Below are positions 38,618 through 46,802 of a stretch of DNA of 64,000 nucleotides, piece after piece. Below the pieces are notes generated by a model. It was not told the origin of the DNA, searched no databases, and was given only the letters and a program-made list of their open reading frames with translations. Both the position numbers and the translations under genes were made by a program. The stretch is from contig JADKAQ010000001.1 of NCBI GenBank assembly GCA_016719105.1, positions 744,001 through 808,000 on the forward strand, in the 5' to 3' direction. This stretch comes from Gemmatimonadota bacterium. Its GTDB lineage: Bacteria; Gemmatimonadota; Gemmatimonadetes; Gemmatimonadales; Gemmatimonadaceae. The first letter of the stretch is position 1, and each line of letters opens with the position of its first letter.

Positions 38618-39561
38618 CCCCGCGGGTCCTGCGCGTCTCCGTCCTCGTCCCCGCCAAGGATGAAGCGGAGAACCTCCCGCTGTTCATGGAGCAGGTGGAG
38701 GAAGCCTTCCAGACGTTCGATCAGGGCTTCGAGGTCATCGTCATCGACGACGGCTCGGTCGACGACTCGTGGGCGGTGCTGGAGCGCCTGCGCGCGCGCT
38801 ACCCGTTCCTGCGCACCGCGCGGCATCGGTCGCGCCGGGGGATCGCCGATGCGCTGCGCACGGGCTACCTCGCGGCGCGTGGCGACATCCTCGTCTTCTA
38901 TCCCGCCGACCTGCAATTCAAGCCGGCCGACATTCCGCGGTTGGTCGCGCCCATCCTGGCCGATGAAGCGGACATGGTCACCGGCTTCAAGGAAGGGAAG
39001 TACGAGAAGGCGTTCGTCTCGTCCGTGTACAACAGGCTGAGCCGCCTCCTCTTTCACGTTCCGGTCAAGGATCTCAATAGCGTGAAGGCGTATCGTCGGG
39101 AGATCATGGACATCCTCCCGACGCGCCCCGACTGGCACCGCTACATGATCGTGCTCGCCGCGGCCCAGGGCTACACGGTCACCGAGATCCCCGTCCCGCT
39201 CTTTCCTCGCCACGCCGGCAAGTCGAAGTTTGGGATTGGGCGCATTCCGGTCGGTGTGCTCGACATGCTCGCCGTCTGGTTCGAGTTGCGCTTCGCGCAG
39301 AAGCCGCTCCTCCTCTTCGGCATGCTGGGGGCGGGGCTCTTCGCCATCGGGGCGTTCGCCGGGCTCGCCGCGCTCGTCTGGCTCGCCCTCACCGGCGTGG
39401 GCCTGCGCGCCGTCTGGACCGTCATCCAGACCTGTCTCATCCTCGGGTCGGTCTTCTTCGCCACCGGACTCCTCGGGGAGCAGATCGCCGGCGTGCGCGC
39501 GCAGCTGCGCGAGCTGCGGCGCGTCACCGATGAACTTCGCGACGGGTCGCGCGATGGCTGA
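38614..39561 (+). CDS. family 2 glycosyltransferase, membrane-anchored
   Basis: A 315-aa GT-A glycosyltransferase. VSVLVPAKDEAENLPLF and VIDDGSVDDSW are the nucleotide-sugar binding motifs, and YPADLQFKPADI holds the acidic metal-binding motif. Two hydrophobic segments near residues 240-262 and 270-295 anchor it, as in dolichyl- or undecaprenyl-phosphate sugar transferases of the DPM/ArnC type. A cell-envelope glycan role is likely; the sugar is unknown. It overlaps rpoN by four bases and the next gene by eight. Confidence 0.8.
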   Translation: MTPRVLRVSVLVPAKDEAENLPLFMEQVEEAFQTFDQGFEVIVIDDGSVDDSWAVLERLRARYPFLRTARHRSRRGIADALRTGYLAARGDILVFYPADLQFKPADIPRLVAPILADEADMVTGFKEGKYEKAFVSSVYNRLSRLLFHVPVKDLNSVKAYRREIMDILPTRPDWHRYMIVLAAAQGYTVTEIPVPLFPRHAGKSKFGIGRIPVGVLDMLAVWFELRFAQKPLLLFGMLGAGLFAIGAFAGLAALVWLALTGVGLRAVWTVIQTCLILGSVFFATGLLGEQIAGVRAQLRELRRVTDELRDGSRDG

Positions 39562-40729
39562 CGCGCCTCGCCTGCGCGTCCTCTTCCTCACCCACTCGTA
39601 TCCCCGCGTCCCTGGCGACGCCGCCGGGTCGTTCCTCTTGCACCTGGCGACGGCGCTGCGCGGGGAAGGGGTCGAGGTCCGCGTCATCGCCCCGGCGGGA
39701 GAAGGGCTCCCGGCGCACGACACGTTCGACGGCATTCGCGTCGACCGCTTCCACTACGCGCCGCGTCGCTATGAGAACCTCGCCTACACCGGCGAGATGG
39801 CGCAGGAGGTGCAACGCTCGTGGCGCGCGAAGGTGGCCCTCGTCGGCTTCCTCGGGGCGCAGTTCGGCGTTGCCACGCGCGTCCGACGGGAGTTCTCCCC
39901 GCAGCTGGTGCATGCGCACTGGTGGTTCCCGGGGGGGCTCGTCGGCACGTGGGTCGCCGGGCTGGGGCGACTCCCGCTCGTCACCACCATGCACGGCACC
40001 GACGTGCGCCTGGCGCGCGCCAAGAGCTTCGCGCGCCCGCTCTTCCGCCGCGTCATGCACCAGTCGTGCGCCGTCACCACCGTCTCGCGGTGGCTCGCCG
40101 CCGAGGTGCACGACATGGTCCCGGACGTGACGCCGCTCGTCGCTCCGATGCCCGTCTCCACGGCGCTCTTTGCCCCTGGCGACACACGCACGACAGACCG
40201 CGTGCTCTTCGTGGGACGCCTCAACGCCCAGAAGGGGATCGCGCTCCTCCTGGATGCCGTCGCGCGCATGCGCCACCGCGTCCACTTCGACCTCGTGGGC
40301 GACGGCTCCGACGCACCGGTCCTTCGCGCCCAGGCCGAGCGCCTCGGAATCGCCGATCGCCTCACCTGGCACGGGGCGCTTCCGCAGACCGCGCTGCCGG
40401 CGTTGTATCAGCGGGCCTCCGCCCTCGTCGTGCCGAGCATCGGCGAAGGGCTCGGGCTCGTGGCGGTCGAGGCGCAGCTCTGCGGGGCCCCCGTCGTCGC
40501 CTTCGAGAGTGGTGGCATCACCGATACCGTGACGCACGGCGAAACCGGCCTCCTCGTCCCACCGGGCGACGTCAATGCCCTCGCCGAGGCGCTCGACCGG
40601 CTCTTCGATGATCCCGAACTGCGCTTGGCGTTAGGCAGGGCGGGGCGCATGTCCGCGCTCGGCGACTTCGCCCCCGAGTCCGCGGCGCGGCGGTACGCCA
40701 CCCTCTACCGCACGATCGTTGCGCCGTAG
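39554..40729 (+). CDS. family 4 glycosyltransferase
   Basis: A 391-aa GT-B enzyme. The N-terminal domain has LRVLFLTHSYPRVPGDAAGSF, and HAHWWFPGGL before the interdomain region. The C-terminal domain carries VLFVGRLNAQKGI, LVGDGSD and the donor-site motif SIGEGLGLVAVEAQLCGAPVVAF with its E-x7-E glutamates. It probably builds an LPS or exopolysaccharide chain. The ATG at 39554 overlaps the preceding gene; a longer open frame upstream is not GT sequence. A TTA codon is in GTTAGGC at 40630-40636. Confidence 0.87.
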   Translation: MADAPRLRVLFLTHSYPRVPGDAAGSFLLHLATALRGEGVEVRVIAPAGEGLPAHDTFDGIRVDRFHYAPRRYENLAYTGEMAQEVQRSWRAKVALVGFLGAQFGVATRVRREFSPQLVHAHWWFPGGLVGTWVAGLGRLPLVTTMHGTDVRLARAKSFARPLFRRVMHQSCAVTTVSRWLAAEVHDMVPDVTPLVAPMPVSTALFAPGDTRTTDRVLFVGRLNAQKGIALLLDAVARMRHRVHFDLVGDGSDAPVLRAQAERLGIADRLTWHGALPQTALPALYQRASALVVPSIGEGLGLVAVEAQLCGAPVVAFESGGITDTVTHGETGLLVPPGDVNALAEALDRLFDDPELRLALGRAGRMSALGDFAPESAARRYATLYRTIVAP

Positions 40730-41654
40730 CGCCACGCGGCTGGTCTTCGCGCTCCTGGCCGTCGCCGCGGTCCTCCTTGCCGCGCGAGCCATCGCCAGCC
40801 AGTGGCGCGCCTTTCGCGATTCCGGCGCCCACCTCTCCCCGCGCTGGTCGCTCATCGCGCTCTCGAGCGTCCTCGTCCTCGTCGCCTATGCCGTCCTCGT
40901 CGAAACGTGGCGGCGGACCGTGCGTGCCTGGGACGCTGAACTGCCGTGGGGCGAGGCGGCCCGCATCTGGTTCATCTCCAACCTCGGGCGCTACCTCCCC
41001 GGCAAGGTCTGGCAGATCGGCGCCATGGGGGTCATGGCACAGGAGCAGGGGGTGTCGGTCGTCGCCGCCACCGGCTCCGCACTGGTCATCAACCTCGTCA
41101 ACCTGCTCGCGGGCTTCGGGGTCGTGCTGGTGACCGGTGCCGAGTTCTTCGAGGCGCGAAACGCCGCCCTCGCTTTCGGCGCGCTCCTGCTCGCAGGCAT
41201 CGTTCTGGCGCCGCGCCTTGTCCCATTCATCGGGCGTCTCGCCGGAAAGGTGATCGGGCGCCCGCTCGACGTCCCCACGCTCCCCGATCGAGCCGTCTGG
41301 CTCGCCGCCGTCGGGTGCGTGGTCGCCTGGCTGCTGTACGGCGTGGCGTTCCAGTGCTTCGTGGCGGGGATCCTCGGGCAGGCCCCGGGGCGTACGTCGT
41401 CGTACATCGCCGCCTTCACCGGATCCTATCTGGCGGGCTACATTGCGTTGTTTGCGCCGGGAGGCATCGGCGTGCGGGAAGGGTCGCTCATCTTCGCGTT
41501 AGGCCGGTTCGGGCTGGCGCAGGCTGGGGCGGCCGGGGTCATCTCCCTCACGTCGCGGCTCTGGCTCACCGTGCTCGAGGTCCTCCCGGGCCTCGTCTTC
41601 CTGGCTGTCGACGCCCTGCGGGGGCGTCGCCCTACATCGTCCACCCCGTCATGA
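40719..41654 (+). CDS. UPF0104/LPG synthase-type flippase domain protein
   Basis: A 311-aa membrane protein with about eight hydrophobic helices. The pattern ISNLGRYLPGKVWQIGAMGVMA and LFAPGGIGVREGSLIFAL matches the UPF0104 (YbhN) family, which corresponds to the transmembrane half of lysylphosphatidylglycerol synthases; the aminoacyl-transferase half is absent. It could move a lipid-linked substrate for the glycosyltransferases around it. Translation seems to start at the TTG at 40719, overlapping the previous gene by 11 bases. The next gene overlaps by four. Confidence 0.82.
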   Translation: MRRSATRLVFALLAVAAVLLAARAIASQWRAFRDSGAHLSPRWSLIALSSVLVLVAYAVLVETWRRTVRAWDAELPWGEAARIWFISNLGRYLPGKVWQIGAMGVMAQEQGVSVVAATGSALVINLVNLLAGFGVVLVTGAEFFEARNAALAFGALLLAGIVLAPRLVPFIGRLAGKVIGRPLDVPTLPDRAVWLAAVGCVVAWLLYGVAFQCFVAGILGQAPGRTSSYIAAFTGSYLAGYIALFAPGGIGVREGSLIFALGRFGLAQAGAAGVISLTSRLWLTVLEVLPGLVFLAVDALRGRRPTSSTPS

Positions 41655-44062
41655 CCCGTTCGCCCGACGTCGCAGCCCCCGTTGGACCACCACCGGCTGC
41701 GCCGCCCGGACCGCGCTTCGCGCTTGGCTGGGCCGCCCTCATCCACGCCGTCTGTACGCTGGCGTTAGGCTTCCCGGCCCTCGCCGGCAAGTTCCTGGTC
41801 AATCCGTATTCCGACCAGTACATCGCCGGCTATCCGTTCCGCGAGTTCGCCCGCAGCCACTGGCACCGCTTTGGCGAGATTCCGCAGTGGAATCCGTATC
41901 TCTTCGGCGGCATGCCATTCGTCGATGCGATGCACGGCGACACGTTCTATCCCACCGCGGCGCTGCGCATCCTCATCGGCACCGACGCCGGGATGACCTG
42001 GGGGCTGCTCCTCCACGTCTTCCTCGCCGGGCTCTTCACTTTCGTCTTTCTGCGCGCGATCGGGCTGTCGTTCTTCGCCGCCGTGGTGGGGGGCGTGGCC
42101 TACCAGATGGGGGGCAACGTCGCCGGGCTCGTCTCGCCCGGTCACGACGGCAAGATGTTCATCGCCGCGCTCCTCCCGCTCGCGCTGTATTTCGTGGTCC
42201 GTGGCGTTCGCGATGGCCGGAAGGCGTCGTGGGGAGCGCTGGCCATCGTCGTCGGTCTCGCCGTCCTGTCACCGCACCCGCAGCTGCTGCAGTACATGCT
42301 CCTCGTGACGGGAGCGTTCGCCCTCTTCCTCGCCCTCGGCTACGGGAGCGACTCGACCCTGGCGCGGCGCGATGGCGTCGTCCGCCTCGGCGCGGCGCTG
42401 AGCTCGGTCGCGGTGGGCATGGTCATCGGAGCGATCCAGTTCTGGCCAGTGAAGACGTACGAGCCCTTCTCGCCACGCGCGGGGGGGAAGGGGTGGGAGC
42501 ACGCCGTCTCGTACTCACTCCCCCCGGAAGAGACGCTCAACTTCATGATCCCGCAGTTCACGGGGATCCTGGACAAGTACTGGGGACGGAACGGCATCCA
42601 CTTCCATTCCGAGTACATCGGCGCCGCGGTCCTCTTTCTGGCTGGACTCGCGCTCGGCGCGTGGACCCTCCGATCGCACAAGCGCATCGTCTGGTTCTTC
42701 CTTGGCGCCTTCGTGATCTCGCTGCTGTGGGCCATGGGGGGCTACACCCCCTTCTACTCGCTGGTCTACGCCCTCGTCCCGGGAACCAAGTACTTCCGGG
42801 CCCCCAGCACGATGCTGTTCGTCGTTTCGTTCTGTGCGGCCGTCCTCGCCGCCTTCGGAAGCGAGCGTATCGTTCGACTCGAGAATCGGAGGCGCTACGC
42901 GATCGGCTGGATCATCGCGGCGGTTCTCATCGGCGTGCTCGGCGCGTCGGGCGCGCTCACCAACGTGGGGGTCTCGATTGCCGGGGCCGAGCGGGCGGAC
43001 TACGTCATGGCGAACGACGGGGCACTGCGCGTCGGGGCGCTCCGGTCGATGCTGTTCATCCTCATGGCCGTCGGGATCGCGTTCGTCGTGAGCACCCGTC
43101 GTGTCTCGCGCGACCTCGGCGGGACGCTTCTGATTCTTCTCGTAGCCCTCGATTGCGCGAGCGTCCTGCGCCAATACTGGCAGTTCTCGGAGCCCGCGGA
43201 GATCACGTACGCGAGCAACCCCGTCATCGACTACCTCAAGAAGCAGCCAGGGCCGTACCGAGTCCTCTCGTTCCAGACCGCCCCATCCGAGGGCGTGCAC
43301 GACCCGCTCTTGAACTACGACGGGTTGATGGTGCACGGCATCGCCAACGTGCTCGGCTATCACGGAAACGAGTTGGGCGCGTACGACCGGCTGGCGGGGA
43401 AAGACGACGGATTCCGTCAGGTCGCCAATCCCAACTTCTGGCGGCTCTTGAACATGCGCTACGTCCTTACCAACTCACCTGACAACATCGGGATCAAGGA
43501 GCTGAAGCAGGTCGCCGGCCCCGCCCGCGACGCGTCGGGGAGCGAGCTGTACCTGCACGAGATTCCTTTCGAGACGTCGTATGCGTGGGTGACGCCCGCG
43601 ATGGCCAAGGCCGACGAGGCGTCGGTCATGGCGACGGTGCTCGACCCGCGATTCGACGTGCGGCGCGCCACCGTGTTCGACAACTCAGCGGCGGTGAAGG
43701 TAGAACCGCTGACCAACCTCCCGGAACCGCTGGCCATCCGGGCGACGGTGAAGGACTACTCGCCGGGGCGCGCCACTATCGAACTCGATAGTCCGGCCCC
43801 CCCGGGGGCGGCGCTCATGGTCTCCGAGAATTGGTATCCTGGGTGGACCGCCACCGTGGATGGCAAGACGGCCACCATCGGGAAGGCCGCCGTCTCGCTG
43901 ATGGGGATCGCACTACCGGCCGGGGCACGGAAGGTCCAGCTCCAGTTCACCAACCCGCCGTACGAGACGGGGAAGTCGGTGACGCTCATGGCACTCGCCG
44001 CGGCGCTGCTCATGCTCGCAGGCGGCACACTCCTCGACCGAAGGAGAGCGAGCAGTGTCTGA
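41651..44062 (+). CDS. YfhO family membrane protein
   Basis: An 803-aa polytopic protein with 11-13 helices and a C-terminal soluble domain of about 280 residues. The first loop has NPYSDQYIAGYPFREF and QWNPYLFGGMPFVDAMHGDTFYP, the hallmark of YfhO-type GT-C relatives. AYQMGGNVAGLVSPGHDGK and the C-terminal SENWYPGWTATVDGK are also typical. Relatives in Gram-positives add sugars to lipoteichoic acid; in diderms such proteins are thought to modify envelope glycans using polyprenyl-phosphate sugars, such as the product of the next gene. A TTA codon is in GTTAGGC at 41764-41770. Confidence 0.83.
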   Translation: MTRSPDVAAPVGPPPAAPPGPRFALGWAALIHAVCTLALGFPALAGKFLVNPYSDQYIAGYPFREFARSHWHRFGEIPQWNPYLFGGMPFVDAMHGDTFYPTAALRILIGTDAGMTWGLLLHVFLAGLFTFVFLRAIGLSFFAAVVGGVAYQMGGNVAGLVSPGHDGKMFIAALLPLALYFVVRGVRDGRKASWGALAIVVGLAVLSPHPQLLQYMLLVTGAFALFLALGYGSDSTLARRDGVVRLGAALSSVAVGMVIGAIQFWPVKTYEPFSPRAGGKGWEHAVSYSLPPEETLNFMIPQFTGILDKYWGRNGIHFHSEYIGAAVLFLAGLALGAWTLRSHKRIVWFFLGAFVISLLWAMGGYTPFYSLVYALVPGTKYFRAPSTMLFVVSFCAAVLAAFGSERIVRLENRRRYAIGWIIAAVLIGVLGASGALTNVGVSIAGAERADYVMANDGALRVGALRSMLFILMAVGIAFVVSTRRVSRDLGGTLLILLVALDCASVLRQYWQFSEPAEITYASNPVIDYLKKQPGPYRVLSFQTAPSEGVHDPLLNYDGLMVHGIANVLGYHGNELGAYDRLAGKDDGFRQVANPNFWRLLNMRYVLTNSPDNIGIKELKQVAGPARDASGSELYLHEIPFETSYAWVTPAMAKADEASVMATVLDPRFDVRRATVFDNSAAVKVEPLTNLPEPLAIRATVKDYSPGRATIELDSPAPPGAALMVSENWYPGWTATVDGKTATIGKAAVSLMGIALPAGARKVQLQFTNPPYETGKSVTLMALAAALLMLAGGTLLDRRRASSV

Positions 44063-44795
44063 GCCGGCGGGGCTGGCGGAGAAGGCACTGGTCATCGTCC
44101 CGACGTACAACGAGCGGGAGAACATCATTCGCCTGATCGACGCGGTCCTCGCACAGGATCCGCGCATCGAGGTGCTGGTCGTTGACGACGGTTCGCCCGA
44201 CGGGACGGGGGCGCTGGTCGACGAGCGCGCGGCGTCCGACGGTCGCGTGCATGTCGTGCATCGCCCCCGAAAGATGGGGCTCGGCACCGCCTACCTCGCC
44301 GGCTTTCGCTGGGCCCTCGAGCGCGACTACGAGCTGGTGTTCGAGATGGACGCCGACTTCTCGCACGATCCGTCGCATCTCCCGCAGTTCCTGGACAGCG
44401 CTCGCGACGCGGATCTGGTGCTGGGCTCGAGGTATCGCGAAGGGAAGGTCACGGTCGTGAACTGGCCGATGGCGCGGCTGCTGTTGAGCTACAGCGCGAA
44501 CATCTATGCGCGAATCGTGACCGGGCTGCCCTTGTACGACGCCACGGGCGGATTCAAGTGCTTCCATAGGAAAGTACTTGAGGCGATCGACCTAAGTGAT
44601 GTTAGATCAAACGGATACGCGTTCCAGATTGAGATGAGCTTTCGGGCGTGGCGCAAAGGGTTCCGTATAGTGGAGATCCCGATCGTCTTCGTCGATCGTA
44701 CCGAGGGCGAGAGCAAGATGTCCAAGCGGATCGTTCGGGAAGCCATCTGGATGGTCTGGCGGCTGCGCTGGTGGGCGATCATTCGGAGGGTGTAG
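44055..44795 (+). CDS. polyprenol-phosphate mannosyltransferase
   Basis: A 246-aa GT2 enzyme like Ppm1/DPM1. VIVPTYNERENIIRLI, VVDDGSPDGTG and FEMDADFSHDPSHLPQF are the conserved blocks; LLSYSANIYARIVTGLPLYDATGGFKCF and SNGYAFQIEM complete the family pattern. It is all soluble and lacks the C-terminal anchor of the enzyme at 38614. It likely makes a polyprenyl-phosphate sugar for the YfhO protein before it. Starts with GTG inside the previous gene. The codons near 44567-44614 are more AT-rich than the rest. Confidence 0.87.
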   Translation: MSEPAGLAEKALVIVPTYNERENIIRLIDAVLAQDPRIEVLVVDDGSPDGTGALVDERAASDGRVHVVHRPRKMGLGTAYLAGFRWALERDYELVFEMDADFSHDPSHLPQFLDSARDADLVLGSRYREGKVTVVNWPMARLLLSYSANIYARIVTGLPLYDATGGFKCFHRKVLEAIDLSDVRSNGYAFQIEMSFRAWRKGFRIVEIPIVFVDRTEGESKMSKRIVREAIWMVWRLRWWAIIRRV

Positions 44796-44797
44796 CC

Positions 44798-45610
44798 ATG
44801 GTGGGTCGCGAGTTCTGGAAGATGAGCGGGTCGGGCAACGACTTCGTCTTCTTCAACGCCATGCACGTGGCCGCAGGCGACCTCGCGACTCCGGCACGCA
44901 TCGGACAGCTCTGTGAGCGCCGGACCGGAATCGGCGCAGATGGCGTCGTCTTCCTCGAACCGCACGACGTGCACGCCTTCTCGATGCGCTACTTCAATCG
45001 GGACGGATCGCTCGCCGAGATGTGCGGGAATGCCGCGCTGTGCAGCACTCGGCTGGCGCGCGAACTCGGAATCGTCGAGCAGGGCGAGTTCACCTTCCAG
45101 ACGGTCTCCGGGCCGGTCACCGGGCGCTTCCAGGATGGGACGCCACAGATCGACATGGTCCCGGTAACCCAGCTCGCGGCGACGTTCGAGACGCCGCGCC
45201 TTCCGGGTGAGCAGCGCATCGGCTTCGCCCGGGTCGGCGTACCGCACCTCGTCGTCCTCGTTCCGGACGTTGAGCTGGTCGACGTGTATCACCGCGGAAG
45301 TGAGCTGCGCCACCTCGCATCGCTCCGCGACGGCGCCAACGCGAACTTCGTGTCGAAAAGCGTCGATGGGCGCTGGTCGATCCGCACGTATGAACGCGGC
45401 GTCGAGGAAGAGACGCTGGCCTGCGGCACCGGCTCCGTCGCCTCAGCGGCGCTGCTGACGGCCTGGGGGCTCGAGCGCGGTCGCGTCGTCCTCACGACCA
45501 GGTCAGGCTGCGACCTGATTGCCTCGGTCGCGCACGAGCCGGAGCAGGGAACGCCGATGCTCGCTGGCGAAGGACGTATCGTCTTCAGCGGACACTTGGG
45601 CGAACTCTGA
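44798..45610 (+). CDS. dapF: diaminopimelate epimerase
   Basis: A 270-aa cofactor-free epimerase interconverting LL- and meso-diaminopimelate for lysine and peptidoglycan. Both catalytic cysteines are present: C76 in EMCGNAALC and C209 in TLACGTGSVASA. Substrate contacts GSGNDFV, YFNRDGS, GANANFV and YERGVEE are also seen. The first cysteine motif departs from the usual CGNGxRC: Ala replaces Gly and Leu replaces Arg. Starts at the ATG at 44798 with GGAGGG ahead. It is the last + strand gene before the dif-like site. Confidence 0.93.
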   Translation: MVGREFWKMSGSGNDFVFFNAMHVAAGDLATPARIGQLCERRTGIGADGVVFLEPHDVHAFSMRYFNRDGSLAEMCGNAALCSTRLARELGIVEQGEFTFQTVSGPVTGRFQDGTPQIDMVPVTQLAATFETPRLPGEQRIGFARVGVPHLVVLVPDVELVDVYHRGSELRHLASLRDGANANFVSKSVDGRWSIRTYERGVEEETLACGTGSVASAALLTAWGLERGRVVLTTRSGCDLIASVAHEPEQGTPMLAGEGRIVFSGHLGEL

Positions 45611-45818
45611 CCGCTCCGTAACGGGTCGAAGTCGGCCCCGTTCTACGATGTCTCTTGCTCCGACCCACTGTCGCATTTCGCGCAGCGTCTCGAGCCTCGA
45701 TCTGCCAGGCGCGTTAACTCAGTGGAGCATCGCGACCGCGCGAGCGTCACGAACGGCGCGGACTCAGAAGCGGTGAGAGGGGGCCAGCCCTTGGTTTCCC
45801 CGAGTTTTCCACCGATTG

Positions 45819-45846
45819 AGTTTACATAACACATATTATGCGTAAT
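45819..45846. other. dif: putative dif site (Xer chromosome dimer resolution)
   Basis: Read on the + strand: left arm AGTTTACATAA (45819-45829), core CACATA (45830-45835), right arm TTATGCGTAAT (45836-45846). On the - strand this is ATTACGCATAA, TATGTG, TTATGTAAACT. The last 11 bases equal the XerD arm I recall for B. subtilis dif, and the first arm agrees with the E. coli XerC arm at 8 of 11 positions, including CGCATAA. Arms are partly palindromic, the core is six bases, and genes converge on it from both sides. Confidence 0.85.
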
Positions 45847-45865
45847 ACTTCGCTCCCAAGAAGAC

Positions 45866-45891
45866 GGGCCGGGAGAGACCCCTCCCGGCCC
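45866..45891 (-). terminator. terminator of the YfgM-like gene
   Basis: A 10-bp GC-rich stem, GGGCCGGGAG with CTCCCGGCCC, around a 6-base loop. On the - strand it is followed by GTCTTCTTGGG, a partial T-tract, as expected for the gene ending at 45941. It lies 20 bases from the dif-like site and may insulate it from transcription. Confidence 0.75.
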
Positions 45892-45940
45892 ATCTCACTG
45901 TCGTCAGCTTCGCGGCAGTTCGGTCTCTATCACGGCGCGA

Positions 45941-46597
45941 CTAGCGCGCCGCGACGGATGCGCCGAGTTCGCCGACGCGGAGACGCGCCTCACCGTTGAG
46001 CGGCGACGATTGATCGTCGGCCATCGACTGCCAGAGCTTCAACGCGTCCTCCTTCTTGCCCGCCAAGGCGAATGACCGGGCGGCGTCTGCCTTGTAGGTC
46101 TCGCGTTCGGACGGGAGCTTGGACGCTTCCGACGCCTTCAAGTACTCGGCCGCCGCCTCGGCAGGCTTGCCGGACTGTTCCAGTCCGCCCGCGCGCAACG
46201 CGTGGAGCGACGGCTGCAGCGCTCCCGCCGAACCGATCTCGTCGAGGATCTTGAGCCCTTCGGCGACCTTGCCCTGCTGGAAGTTCACCTGCGCCAGGAG
46301 CAGGCGCGCCTGCGTTCCCGCCGGCGTCGAGCCGTAGCGCTGTACGAGCTTCTGGAGGTCGGCCGCTGCAAGCGGAAGGTTGCCAGACGCCACGCTGCGC
46401 TGTGCGTCACCCAACGCACGAGATGCGCCCGCGGCCTTCGTCGCGTTGGAGCGCGAGAAGACCCAAGTGCCCGCAACGATCGCCGCCACCACGATGGCGC
46501 CAATGCCGACCTGGCGCCCATGCGCTTGCAGCCAATCCATCAGGGACTCCGCCGAATCGTCGAGCTGCGGCCGAGCCGCTTCACCTGTTTTGGTCAT
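45941..46597 (-). CDS. YfgM-like TPR membrane protein
   Basis: A 218-aa protein with a short cytoplasmic N-terminus, one membrane helix (GIGAIVVAAIVAGTWVF, about residues 31-47) and a periplasmic region with tetratricopeptide-like helical repeats (LLLAQVNFQQGKVAEGLKILDEI, EAAAEYLKASEA, DAARSFALAGKKEDALKLWQ). This is the arrangement of YfgM, an ancillary subunit that contacts the Sec translocon. It is a single gene transcribed toward the dif-like site and closed by a hairpin. Confidence 0.75.
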   Translation of the reverse strand: MTKTGEAARPQLDDSAESLMDWLQAHGRQVGIGAIVVAAIVAGTWVFSRSNATKAAGASRALGDAQRSVASGNLPLAAADLQKLVQRYGSTPAGTQARLLLAQVNFQQGKVAEGLKILDEIGSAGALQPSLHALRAGGLEQSGKPAEAAAEYLKASEASKLPSERETYKADAARSFALAGKKEDALKLWQSMADDQSSPLNGEARLRVGELGASVAAR

Positions 46598-46656
46598 GTG
46601 TTGTCAGGCTTTCCCTGCCCCGTGTGTGTCCTTTTCGGGGACGAAGTTTTGCGTGG

Positions 46657-46708
46657 TAACGCGCACGTTATGCGGAAGTGTTAACGCACGTCGCATGATG
46701 CGCGTTAA
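46657..46708. promoter_or_regulatory. three TTAACGCGCA-like motifs in a divergent gap
   Basis: TAACGCGCAC (46657-46666), TTAACGCAC (46681-46689) and, inverted, TGCGCGTTAA (46699-46708) lie in the 205-base gap between the divergent YfgM-like and AP2-domain genes. The spacing of starts is 24 and 18 bases. Repeated sites in a divergent promoter suggest a regulator binding site, perhaps autoregulation by the AP2 protein. Confidence 0.45.
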
Positions 46709-46744
46709 AGATGTGTAGCACACCGTCTTGCCGGAAGTGTGGCC

Positions 46745-46772
46745 TTGTCCCCGCGAGAGTTTTCGCTATCCT
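46745..46772 (+). promoter_or_regulatory. possible promoter of the AP2-domain gene
   Basis: TTGTCC (46745-46750) and TATCCT (46767-46772) are separated by 16 bases, 30 bases before the ATG at 46803. The -10 resembles those proposed for acpP and sucC (TATCTT, TACCTT). Confidence 0.3.
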
Positions 46773-46802
46773 TCCCAGCGCCCTCACCCTCAACCACTTA
46801 CC

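Larger units (their letters stand above)
45611..45940. other. convergent intergenic region with dif-like site
   Basis: About 330 bases between dapF (+) and the YfgM-like gene (-). It contains a weak hairpin just after dapF (AACGGG at 45620-45625 with CCCGTT at 45637-45642), the dif-like site at 45819-45846 inside the most AT-rich stretch of the neighbourhood, and a strong terminator at 45866-45891. I see no credible gene; short open frames lack a ribosome site and codon bias. Confidence 0.6.

Noticed and set aside
38614..44795. A polysaccharide or secondary-metabolite biosynthetic cluster
   Set aside because: There are three glycosyltransferases, a flippase-like protein and YfhO, but no Wzx/Wzy, polyketide or peptide synthetase genes; general envelope glycan assembly explains them.
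45700..45740. A tRNA-like segment (GTTAACTCAGTGGAGC) near the dif-like site
   Set aside because: It resembles a D arm only; no matching acceptor stem, anticodon arm or GTTCGA T loop is present.
46655..46700. A second dif site in the divergent gap
   Set aside because: TTATGCGG and TTAACGCAC resemble Xer arms slightly, but spacing and arm length do not fit and no strand switch occurs there.
46728..46802. An earlier start for the AP2-domain gene
   Set aside because: The extra 25 residues are Pro/Arg-rich with no AP2 sequence and would overlap the likely promoter.
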